A stretch of 64,000 bases of DNA from Scalesia atractyloides (taxonomy: Eukaryota > Streptophyta > Magnoliopsida > Asterales > Asteraceae), in contig CAMTDV010000012.1 of NCBI GenBank assembly GCA_947069175.1, positions 35,434,341 through 35,498,340 of the forward strand, written 5' to 3'. Shown here piece by piece: positions 10,530-20,358 of this stretch (the stretch's first letter is position 1; each line of letters opens with the position of its first letter). The notes under the pieces were generated by a model. That model was not told the DNA's origin, ran no database searches, and saw only the letters and a list, made by a program, of their open reading frames with translations. A program made the position numbers and the translations under genes.

Positions 10530-10826
10530 TGGTATCTTCACCGACATATAAGTGATGAATGTTAAAGTCGGTAAAAGATTTCTCATTTCCATTGGTAAAG
10601 GCAAAGCTTTTAAACACCTAGGTTTAAGAGCGAAAGATATTGGGTTCAAGTCCCACGGACGAAAGGGATTAAAAGAAATTTGTCGTTAAAAAATATTTCT
10701 CATTTGTTTGTTGTAAAGCTAAATGGATCTCATTTAATATATGAACTTAAGGCCACGCTTCATATAACGAGTGTAGAAATACCGGTTCTAATCCCAGGGA
10801 TAGAACCTAAGTGGTAATCTCGACAT
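10530..10826. other. Non-element spacer with a SINE-like B box
   Basis: Contains TTGGTAAAGGCA (10592-10603) and GGTTCAAGTCCC (10643-10654), which resemble Pol III A and B boxes with about 50 bp spacing, then an A/T-rich tail. A hairpin GGTTCTAATCCCAGGGATAGAACC lies near 10783. It could be a SINE fragment; no target duplication was found. There is no gene. Confidence 0.35.
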
Positions 10827-11015
10827 GGGGATTAACCTTATAATCTCTTCTTTGATTGACAAAGCTTGTAGTGATCTGCAAACCAAAGCACCGTGAGCTT
10901 GTTACAAGAAGAACCCCCCGGCTCTCCCCCATTTTCTAACGAGCTCACAGTGCTTTGTTTTGCAAATAAACAACAAGCTTTGTTGATAAAAAAAGAGATT
11001 AGAAGATTAATCCCC
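10827..11015. mobile_element. Foldback element (MITE-like inverted repeat)
   Basis: The two halves are long inverted repeats: GGGGATTAACC at the left end and the inverse of GGGGATTAATC at the right. Further inverted blocks include ACAAAGCTTG and CAAAGCAC/GTGAGCT, separated by a short C/T-rich centre. The whole 189 bp can fold into one hairpin. It sits exactly where the E1 3' LTR loses similarity to its 5' partner. The weak minus-strand frame at 10838-11041 follows from the repeat and is not a gene. Confidence 0.7.
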
Positions 11016-11023
11016 TTGTATAA

Positions 11024-13262
11024 ACAAGTTCTACATGCCATTATATTTTAAATAAGTTGAAATGTTAGTAGGATATCAACTTACATGCCCGTTAAGGTTT
11101 TAAAATAAGATTATGCCTCATAAGGACGTTTTGGCTAATTACATACCGTATAAAAAGAACTTGAATATATTTTTATGTTATGATCATAACTATTCTGGAA
11201 AAATAATTAATTTATGACATAATAACATAAAAATATTGATCATATGTGTAATTTATCATTTATGACCAAACTATGCACCGAATGGGCATTTTGGTCATAT
11301 TACACATAGTTTCATAATTTATTTGGGATTCTGAGTTTATATTATGTACTTATTGTAAAATTATTTAAATAATTTTTAAAATTAGTAGGTAACAAGTCTT
11401 GGTTGATAAATATGGTTCTAAACCATATTATACGCCAAAACGATGTTTATGTCGAAATTGACGATTTGTGCGAAGTTTAATGAAAACTGATGCTAAGACC
11501 AGGTTTATATCTTTCAGATATGTTATTTCAATTAACACATCAGTATATAAAAATGTTTTGTATAGAAAGTATGATACAAGTCGTTTTATGCGCCATAAGG
11601 GCTTTATCGTAATTTGACGACATAATGCAAGGACTTGTATGTAAACTCAGTATATAATTTGACTTGACATTCCAAATAATCTTACTTATGATATTATATC
11701 AGTTGAAAGTTCATTTTCAAGTTCATTATTGATTAAAACCTTATTTTTGTAAAAATGACATTTTAGTCCAAATTGACATAATTACGAAACTTGTGCATTA
11801 ACTCAGATTCTGATTATGATCATATAATATAAACTTAGGGGGTTATGCTTCATTATATTACGATTATAATGCAACCTTAGATCAGTACTAATAATCTAAA
11901 TCGGATCAGAATCGAAAGTCAAAGCAGAAGTCAAACCTTGTGACTTTCGGTTGCGAACCGACCATAGAACTGAAATTGACGAGTCGAACATGTTCCCACA
12001 TGTTCTAATAATTATTACCAACTTGTTTAAGTGTCAAAAAATTTTCATAACATATATAAGCTCAGATTATAATATTTTCGAAAACTGGTTGGTTTGACTT
12101 TTTAATAATAAAACTTTCACCCATCAATTGGTCTAGAAAACGTGATCTTTAGGAAGTGCCCTTAATAGGGATTAACACCTACCTTATTGCGATCACTTAG
12201 CCATGTTCGTTATGAACATTGGCTGGACCATAATGGTCTTAACCGAAAGTCAAAGCGTTTCCCTAAACGCTTGACTTTTGGCTATAAAAAGGCTATAAAC
12301 GAAAATGCAAGAGAAAGGAACACTTAATAGTGATCCTAGGATGAAAAAGAACCAAGTTGGATGCTCCTTGAAATTAGCAACTTCTAGAGGAGGGAGATAG
12401 AATGAGAATGAGAAAGGTGCAAGTTCAAATGGTGAACCAATGCACCTATTTATTGTTGGAGAGCTTGAGGGAGGTGATGCCAGGTGTTAGCAAGTGTTAG
12501 AGGGAGCTATAAGTGTCCTAAAACGTGGCTTAGTAGTTTGGAAGTCCATGGTTCCGAATCAAATGGTTTTTGGCAACATCTGGGGAGGCCAAGCAAAATT
12601 TCTGCAGATAGGCCTTTGGCGCCCCGCGGGAGACCAGGTTCCATGTCTCTCGCGGCCCGCGAGCGCCCTATGGAGACTTTCAAACTTTGACATATTTAGC
12701 CCCTTAACTTATTAAACCTCCAAAACACCTTTATAAGCATAATTAGCCCTCCGTAGCCAACATTTAGCGTACCCGGGAGTATGCCCGGACGTTATCAAGC
12801 TCTTGGTTCGTTAAAAGGTCACTCAGAGGTATAAATTAACATGTTGACACTTTTACTACTCCACTGTCTAACTTTTACAAATTTACAGAATTAGTCCCTC
12901 TCGTCCAACCAGTGGCTCATATGAGGGTTAGGACTTCGTAAAGGGTCACTCAAGGCTCAGTGTAAGCATGTTGACACTGAAAGGTCACTCAGAGGCTAAG
13001 TTTAAGCATGTTGACACTAATGGTCACTCAGAGGCTAAGTGTAAGCATGTTGACACTAATGGTCACTCAGAGGCTCAGTTTAAGCATGTTGACACTAATG
13101 GTCACTCAGAGGCTCAGTTTAAGCATGTTGTCACTAATGGTCACTCAGAGGCTAAGTGTAAGCATGTTGACACTAATGGTCCTTTAGTCCTTAATAGACT
13201 TATTATAAAAAATAATGACACGTGTCACTACATTATTGGACACGGTTTTACAAGGTGTTACA
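11024..13262 (-). repeat. E1 3' LTR, truncated
   Basis: Matches 21555-23631 of the 5' LTR closely. On the minus strand it starts TGTAACACC at 13262, next to the polypurine tract. Similarity stops at about 11024, so the last ~1.2 kb (equivalent of 20359-21550) is missing. A degraded TATA (CAATAAATAGG, 12446-12455 minus), a GC-rich hairpin (12624-12656) and six ~40-bp tandem repeats (12945-13185) are inside. The 112-residue plus-strand frame at 12968-13306 is a product of those repeats. Confidence 0.88.
12945..13185. repeat. ~40-bp tandem repeats in E1 LTR
   Basis: Six units with the core GGTCACTCAGAGGCT and a second core AAGCATGTTGACACTAAT. They lie 80-320 bp into the LTR in element orientation, well upstream of the TATA. 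Copy number differs in the other LTRs (1210-1390, 23390-23560, 61480-61750). Confidence 0.88.
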
Positions 13263-13281
13263 TCCTCACCCCCTTAAAAGA
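13263..13281 (-). other. E1 polypurine tract
   Basis: On the minus strand TTTTAAGGGGGTGAGGA directly precedes the LTR start, the expected plus-strand primer site. Confidence 0.75.
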
Positions 13282-13289
13282 AATATCGA

Positions 13290-14640
13290 CCTCGAGATTT
13301 TATTAAAAAAGATAGGGGTATTTTTGTCGAATAGTGGACTCAATCTCCCATGTATATTCGGGGTCTCGAAGGGCATCCCACTTAACCTTTACTATAGTTA
13401 TCTTTTAACTTCGGAGCTTCTTAATCTGTCGATCCTTGATCGTAATCGGTTTCTCAATGAACCTCAGGTTTTCATTAATTTGCACATCATGATGTGATAT
13501 TGCTAGAGACTCATCGGGTAGACATTTCTTAAGATTACAAATGTGGAATACATCATGAATTCCACTAAGCTGCTCTGGCAGCTTAACTTATAAGCTACAG
13601 TGTCGACACATTCGATTATTTCGAATGGTCCAATATATCTTGGGCTTAACTTGCCCTTCTTTCCAAATCTCATTACACCTTTCCAAGGTGATACTTTTAG
13701 CATGACTTTGTCCCCTATTTGGAACTTAAAAGGTTTACGCCTCTTGTCAGCATAGCTCTTTTGCCTATCATGGGCGGCTTTGAGATGATCACGAATTTGC
13801 ACAATTTTATCCGTGGTCTCCAGGAAAATCTCTGGTCCTATTAGTTAGGCTTCCCCAACTTCGGCCCAACACACGGGTGTTCTACATTTTCTCCCATACA
13901 ATGCCTAAAAAGGAGCAGCCTTAATGCTCGTATGATAACTATTATTATAGGAGAATTCTATTAGGGGTAAGTGGTCATCCCAACTTCCACCTAAATCATT
14001 CACGCATGCTCTAAGCATGTCTTCCAAAGTCTGGATAGTACGCTCAGTTTTCCCATCAGTTTGCGGGTGGTAAGCCGTACTAAAGTTTACTCTTGTGCCT
14101 AAAGATTGTTGGAAACTTTTCCAAACATGAGATTTATATCTAGTATCTCTATCAGATACAATAGATACCGGCACACCATGTAGGGACACAATCTTGTCCA
14201 CATATAACTTGGCTAATTTGTCAAATTATAAGTCTCTTTAATTGGCAAGAATTGCGCTGACTTAGTCAGTGTATCCACGATGACCCAAATCGTGTCATTA
14301 CCATGTTTGGTCTTAGGTAACTTGGTATCAAATCCATAGTTACCATTTCCCATTTCCAAGTGGGAATTTCTAGCTGTTGTAGAAGTCCTGACAGTTTCTG
14401 ATGTTTGGCTTTAACTTGCGAACATGTCAGACACTTAGCTACATAAGTGGCTATGGATTTCTTCAAACCCATCCACCAATAGTTCTTTTTCAAAACTTGA
14501 TACATCTTGTCACTACCCGGGTGAACAGAGTATCTTGAATTATGCGCTTCTTGGAGGATTACATCTCTAAGTCCTGCAAAGATTGGAACCCAGCTTTTGT
14601 AATTAAATCTAAGGATTCCATCTTTTCCAGGCACTAACTG
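13290..14640 (-). pseudogene. E1 integrase with chromodomain-like C terminus
   Basis: Frames 14634-14266, 14201-13905 and 13802-13503 join by frameshifts. The first has the zinc-binding HHCC domain (RYSVHPGSDKM, then CLTCSQVKAKH) and the first catalytic Asp in VTMDL. The second has GVPVSIVSDRDTRY with the second Asp and HPQTDGKTERTIQ with the Glu. The third has KSYADKRRKPFKFQIGDKVML and GKLSPRYIGPFEI. After 13503 a broken stretch still reads HDVQINENLRFIEKPI and KVKWDALRDPEYTWE, like the chromodomain-type tail of plant gypsy integrases. The catalytic triad is present but the frame is not open. Confidence 0.88.
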
Positions 14641-14702
14641 GTCACAGTTCGCCTAATCCTTCATTAGAACATTAGCCTCTAACAGGGCTTGCTTTTGCGC
14701 AT

Positions 14703-16033
14703 CTAATAGCTTCTCATTAAAGCTATTTTGAGCTCAATAGTCTTGGCGTTAATCCTAATAGTTTTAACTCTTTCCTTGCGACTTAAGGCATCAGCAACGA
14801 CCTTTGCCTTGCTGGGATGATAACGAATTTCGCAATCATAATCATTGAGTGTCTCCATCCAGCGACGTTGTCGCATGTTCAAATCCTTTTGATTGAACAA
14901 ATGTTGGAGACTCTTATGGTCAGTGTATAGAATACACTTTGTGCCATATAAGTAATGTCTCCATAACTTAAGTGCAAATATAATAGCACCCAATTCCAAA
15001 TCATGGGTGGTGTATTCCTTTAGTGCACCTTTAATTGTCGTGATGCATAAGCAATCACTTTGCCTTTTTGCATTAGCACACAGCCCATGCCAGTGTTCGA
15101 GGCATCACAATAAACGACAAAATCCTCAATACCCTCAGGTAGAGATAACAGAGGAGCATTGCTCAACTTGTGTTTTAGAACTTCAAAAGATTCTTGTTGT
15201 TTTGAACCCCAGTCAAATCTGACATTCTTACGAGTCAAGGTAGTTAGCGGAGTGGCTATTCTCGAAAAGTTCTCAATGAACCTCCTATAATAACCAGCCA
15301 ATCCTAAGAAACTACGAATCTCTGATGGAGTTTTGGGTACTTTCCAATTCATTATGGCTTCAATCTTGGCGGGATCTACTTGGATACCACGCTTACTTAC
15401 AACATGTCCAAGAAACTGGACTTCTCTAAGCCAAAACTCGCACTTAGAGAACTTAGCATAAAACTTCTCTTGTCTTAGCAATTCTAGAATGCACCGAAGA
15501 TGTTTCTCATGATCAACTTGATTATGAGAGTAGATAAGTATGTTGTCTATGAAGACAACGACAAACTTATCTAAATACGGTTAGCAGACTCTATTCATGA
15601 GATCCATGAATGTTGCAGGTGCATTTGTGAGCCAAAAGGCATCACCAGGAATTCATAATGACCATAACGGGTCCTAAAGGCAGTCTTGGGAACATCCTCA
15701 CTTCTAACCTTCAATTGATGGTATCCTGATCTTAAATCCATATTAGAGAAATAACTAGCCCCTTGAAGTTGATCGAACAAGTCACGATCCTGGGCAAAGA
15801 ATAGCGATTCTTGATCGTTAGTTCACGGTAATCAATGCACATCCGCATTGAACCGTTCTTTTTCTTAACAAAAGGATAGGAGCTTCCCAAGGTGAGGAAC
15901 TAGGCTGAATAAAGCCTTTCTCTAAAAGTTCATCTAATTGTATTCTTAATTCCTTCATTTCCGTCGGTGCTAACCGATATGGAGCTCTAGCAATAGGTGC
16001 TGCTCCTGGTAGGATATCAATCCTAAACTCCAC
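14703..16033 (-). pseudogene. E1 reverse transcriptase and RNase H
   Basis: Frame 16033-15818 starts RT (FRIDILPGAAPIARAPYRLA). 15780-15595 has GASYFSNMDLRSGYHQLKV and KTAFRTRYGHYEFLVMPFG. The catalytic block near 15550 reads FIDNILIYS, so the second Asp of the usual DD pair is Asn. 15481-15020 gives the connection (GHVVSKRGIQVDPAKI, RSFLGLAGYYRRFIENFS) and RNase H (VVYCDASNTGMGCVL). 14999-14703 completes RNase H (YTDHKSLQHLFNQKDLNMRQ, KVVADALSRKE). Several frameshifts; inactive. Confidence 0.9.
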
Positions 16034-16607
16034 TTGCCTATCTGGAGGTAGGCCTGGTAATTCTTCCGGAAAACATCAGGATATTCTGAGATGACTAGAA
16101 GGTCTTCAATCTTTGGCTTAGGCTCGTTAATAGATACTTGTGCCATATAAATGACACAACCTTTCTCTAGACACTTGGATGCCATAAATAATGACACCTT
16201 GTCTGGCAATCCATAGTGTGAATCTCGATGGATGATAAGCATTTCACCAGATGGGGTTTTAATTTCAATGAGTTTCTTATCACAAGCAATACGGGCTTGG
16301 TTATGAGATAACCAATCCATGCCTAAGACAATTTCATTGGCGAAAGAGAGATAGGAATAGAATGATTCTTAATGGATATAAAACATCCATCAAGAATGGA
16401 AGATGTTGTTTCTATAGATCCATCAGCAAGTTCTACCTCGTACGTTATGTCTAGAGTTCTTATGGGTAAGATTAATAGGTTACTAAACTTATGGTCTACA
16501 AAAGACTTATCTGCACCCGAATAAAAAAGAACTCTAACATATACGTCATTAATGAGGAATGTACACGTTATGACGTTGTTGTCATTAACAACCTCTCTAG
16601 CATTCAT
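16034..16607 (-). pseudogene. E1 aspartic protease
   Basis: Frame 16607-16323 contains VLFYSGADKSFVDHKF where retroviral-type proteases have DTGA or DSGA, so the catalytic Asp is replaced by Tyr. 16320-15970 continues with MDWLSHNQARIACDKKLI, the conserved block toward RT, and SEYPDVF just before it. The protease would cut Gag-Pol. This copy cannot. Confidence 0.85.
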
Positions 16608-16622
16608 CTAAAAGGCACGTGT

Positions 16623-17764
16623 GTTTCCTTTTTAGCCTCTCTAGGTTTTAATCGTTACCTTTGGGGTTCTTAGGACAATTAGGCTTAATATGCCCTTTCT
16701 CATTACAGCCATAACAGAATGCATCCTTAAGATTTTTGCACTATAGGGTCTTATGCCCCTTTTTCTTGCATATACCACAGCGTTTAATCTGTGGGTCAGC
16801 ATTGCATTGTCCCTAATGCCTGCGGTTACGGGTCTTGCACAAAGATCTATCATTAGACGTGTGCTGGTTTTTCTTGAACCCAAAATTTCCTTCTTTTTAA
16901 ACTTTTGGGAGTTATCATCCTCCCGTTTCCTTTTCCCGCCAGTCTCAGTCTAACTGACTTTTACCTCACCAAGTCTAAGGTGAGAGAGATAGATAGGTCA
17001 ATAGAAGACCTATAGGTACTAGGCTGAGCAGCCTTTACCATGCCCTTAATCTCAGGCGCTAACCCATTAATGAAACGCCAATTACGTTTGGGTTCAGGGG
17101 TGATTAGATAGGAAACTAGTCTAGTCAGGGAGTTGAAGTCAGAAACATACTTCTGACAGCCTAGATTTTTCATTGTAAGAGTCAGAAAGTCTGACTCTAT
17201 CTTTTCCACCTCATGAGGTGCGCAATATGTCTCTTTGACTAGGTCAACAAACTTGGAACATCCCAAGTTGTACATGTGTACTTTACCTGTTGATTGGACC
17301 ATTGCCTTCCACCAAATTAGGGCATCACCCTTGAAGGACTGGGATACATATTTCACCACATCCTTATCAGCGCAATCGCTGATGTCCACTATCGTCTCCA
17401 GTTCATCAATCCATCTCAAGGTTTCTACTGCTCCCCTTTCTCCATTGAAATCTCGGGGTTTACAGGAGACGAAATATTTGTAGGTACATCCGTCTTTAGA
17501 AGAACTGGACCTATTGTTAAACTCCAATTTCTTTAGTTCACTCTTCGCATTTGAAGAGTGAACAGAGCTCTCCTTACGAGCCGATGATGGTGGAATAGAC
17601 AAAGGTTTGGAGTGAGTAACACTCACTTCCTTAAATTTCTCCATGGCCTTTCCAACAGCTGCATCTATGCGAGCTTGGAAATCATCATTATCAATAGCTA
17701 TGTTTTCAGCTTTGTTAGAGTTAATATCTGGTGGCTACTTTGCGCCTCATCCGAGTTAGCCATT
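16623..17764 (-). pseudogene. E1 gag with zinc knuckle
   Basis: The likely start is ATG at 17764 (MANSDEAQSSHQ), followed by a frameshift before the long frame 17644-16961. That frame has the gypsy gag core: CTYKYFVSCKPRDFNGERG, WIDELETIVDISDC, ALIWWKAMVQS and WRFINGLAPEIKGM. A CCHC zinc knuckle, CYGCNEKGHIKPNC, lies in another frame near 16690. The frame at 16641-16883 is its shadow. Gag forms the particle and packages RNA. Confidence 0.88.
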
Positions 17765-17819
17765 CTTGAAGCTTTGGTTCTAAACACCAAATTAAACTTC
17801 TCTTAGCCATGATATTAAT

Positions 17820-18935
17820 AACCAATTGGCTTTAAGGTTGGATATATAAATCCATTGCCTATTTAAACTAGTGTGAATATAATCACAACTCTTAGGCTTA
17901 ACATTTCTATGAATGTTATCTATATTTGGCCTAGGTCTTAAAAGGACCATCAAAGGTAAATTACAATTTGGACATAGTCCATATATATTTTAGATAGTGG
18001 ATCTTAATGTCACAACTGCCATTGTCATATGACAATTTATAAATAGCTCATAGGCTTGTCACGAAGGACATTAAAAATATGGCTCGTAGGCCTGCCATTA
18101 ATGGACATATAAATACGACACATTGGCATGTCACTAATGGACATAAAATACAGCACATTGGCCTGTCACTAATGGACATATAAATACATCACATTGGCCT
18201 GTCACTAATGGACATAAATTAGGCAGAGGGTTATATTAACCACAACTGTCATTGTCTTAATTGACAATATAATATTGCTCGAAAGCAAATAATCACTAAT
18301 GGATGTTTAATTATGGTCCGTAGACACTACATCACTAATGGATGTTCAATTATGGCCTGTAGGCACTACATCACTATTGATGTTCAATTATGGCCCGTAG
18401 GCACTACATCACTATGGATGTTCAATTATGTCTCATAAGCACTACATCACTATTGGATGTCAATTATGGCCCATAGGCACTTACATCACTAATGGATGTC
18501 AATTATCATCGAATTGATAATGTTAGCCAGGATCAAATTTGATCACATAGGCTATATAAGGTTTAGGACGTAGTCCATTACCTAGACGGTTAGTGTGATT
18601 CCTCAAGTCACACTACCAAGAGTATGAACATTACTTGAATGTTAACACAGGAGTATCTTAATGTTGATTAATAGTCACGGTCGCATTGACCTTAACGACT
18701 TGGAGGCTTGAACATAGTCCACCACCTCTAGATAGAAGGATAACTCTTCATTAACTATCATGATAGAAGGCTATCCATCCTTAACTATCATTTATAATCT
18801 GGCCAATTAATATGGTCTGTGCCACCTGGCTAATCAAAACCATTAAGATCTTTTGAATTTATATAGCAGAGCATGAATTTCGAGTAAAATCGAGACATTC
18901 GCTTGAAGAGGATGAGTACACACACACACACACAC

Positions 18936-18967
<32 letters not shown>

Positions 18968-19020
18968 TCCAAAATATTTCATAAAGTATCAATAAGAAAT
19001 TATAATACTAAAAAAATAAA
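17820..19020 (-). other. E1 non-coding spacer between ORF0 and gag, with two tandem arrays
   Basis: About 1.2 kb without a good frame. One array (about 18030-18225) repeats CACATTGGCCTGTCACTAATGGACATA at ~45-bp spacing. A second (about 18290-18510) repeats GGATGTTCAATTATGGCCC and GTAGGCACTACATCACTA at ~42-bp spacing. A CA/TA microsatellite lies at 18915-18967. The same leader sequence recurs after ORF0 in E7 (63660-64000). Confidence 0.75.
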
Positions 19021-19027
19021 TAAAACT

Positions 19028-19110
19028 AATTGTCCATGCAAGGACTTAAAAGAAATAAAAATGTCCACGCAGGGACTAAAGAAATAACGATGTCCTCGCA
19101 GGGACTAACA
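19028..19110 (-). repeat. Three tandem GTCC...GGAC dyads just after ORF0
   Basis: Three ~27-bp units, each with a short dyad (GTCCCTGCGAGGAC, GTCCCTGCGTGGAC and GTCCTTGCATGGAC on the minus strand), separated by TTATTTCTTT-type linkers. They begin about 20 bp past the ORF0 stop. The same three units follow ORF0 in E7 at 63456-63532. Confidence 0.7.
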
Positions 19111-19129
19111 TATATAATTAGAAGAGGCT

Positions 19130-20187
19130 TCACTCGTCCTTCTTTCCCTTAACCAACTTGGAGAGCTTCTTGAAGAACTTATTCATCTTCTTCTCCGTCT
19201 TCTCTGCTTGTTGTTGCATTTCCTTCATTCGCTCCAAGGCCTCATTAATGGCCTCGAGAGGGGGCGGAGGTTGTGGTTGTGGTTGAGGTACAACAGGATA
19301 CTGGTACCCGTAACTTGGGTATCCAGTAGTGGATAAGCAGGTGGGAAAGGAGGCGGGTAAAGTGACTTGTGCATGACCGTTTGCATATAAGGGTCATGCG
19401 ATAGTGCCTGGTAATTTACCGGTGTAGATGGGGTTAAACGGATCATATCCAGATGTATCCGGATATGTAGGAATAGGGTTATTAAAACCCAATGGTGGTG
19501 GTTGAACCACTGGTGGTGGTGTCGGTTCCACCACAGGTGAAGTATTGGAGGGTCCACCCATGTGTGGGTCCTCGTGAATGGTAGGGTAGGTTTTGGGCAA
19601 TGGTGGCAACGAACCTGACCGTTGACCCGCACATACCAACATATGTGCTCCACGTTTCCTCCTTGGTGGCTCAGGTGGTGGCTAAGGTTGTTCCACTAGT
19701 TCCATTTGAACATCTTCTTGTGTAGGAGGTGTTGGAGAGTGGTGTGAAGGAGTTTTAGCAAAAGTGAATTGGCTCCAATATTGGTCCCATTCGTTAAGAC
19801 CTTGGTATGGTGATCCAGCTCAAGAGTTTGAATCGCTAGGATTTCGATAGGGTGTCCAAGCAATCCTGATGGTGGCATATCCGGGTCGGAGTCCTCGTCT
19901 ATAAGGTTAGGTTGATCTAACTGATTTTGATCAGCTGAGGGTGTGTTGAAGTAGTGGTTAGGGTTAAACTCATCATGATATGAATTATGAGAGTGTTAAG
20001 AATGGTGTGATTGGTGAGAATGGTAAGAGTGGTATGAGTTTTGTGTGTGAGTAGGTGAATGTCGCGCTAGTGGCCAGGAATCCCCCGAATCCTCATAAGG
20101 ATTTGAGTGATGGGATTGTGAAGGGATACGTCCTGATGGTCCTCCCCTCATAGGTCCTTTACCTCTTCCTCGTACCCTTGGCAACAT
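19130..20187 (-). pseudogene. E1 ORF0: extra protein of unknown function upstream of gag
   Basis: ATG at 20187 and TGA at 19130-19132, about 350 codons interrupted by frameshifts. The N terminus is basic (MLPRVRGRGKGPMRGGPSGR), then comes a His/Ser/Tyr-rich tract (SYHSYHSHQSHHS), an acidic Asp/Pro part, a proline-rich middle, and a Lys/Glu-rich likely coiled coil near the C terminus (EKTEKKMNKFFKKLSKLVKG). No catalytic motif is visible. E7 carries the same protein at 62377-63457, so it is an inherited part of the family. TTTTAACAG just before the start codon in both copies resembles a 3' splice site. Extra ORFs upstream of gag are known from Ogre/Tat elements, but I cannot show homology. The basic start and coiled coil could suit RNA binding and multimerisation (inference). 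Confidence 0.65.
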
Positions 20188-20343
20188 TTTCCTGTTAAAA
20201 TCAAGTCAAAACAATAATAATAACTTAATAGTGAGATGAGTAATCCTACGTCAAATCCTAGACTCAGAAGTCTAATGAATGTGCTATGGTGTAAGTTTGA
20301 GATTAAACACAAGAAGGCTAGTGTTTAATTCTCTCAAACGTTG

Positions 20344-20355
20344 GCTCTGATACCA
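20344..20355 (-). other. E1 primer binding site (initiator tRNA-Met)
   Basis: The minus strand reads TTGGTATCAGAGC two bases after the LTR end (GGTGGACA), a perfect complement to the 3' end of plant initiator tRNA-Met. Confidence 0.88.
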
Positions 20356-20358
20356 ACC

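Noticed and set aside
12968..13306. 112-residue plus-strand frame with a repeating GHSEAKCKHVDTN peptide
   Set aside because: It is the translation of ~40-bp LTR repeats, runs against the element, and is not open in the other LTR copies.
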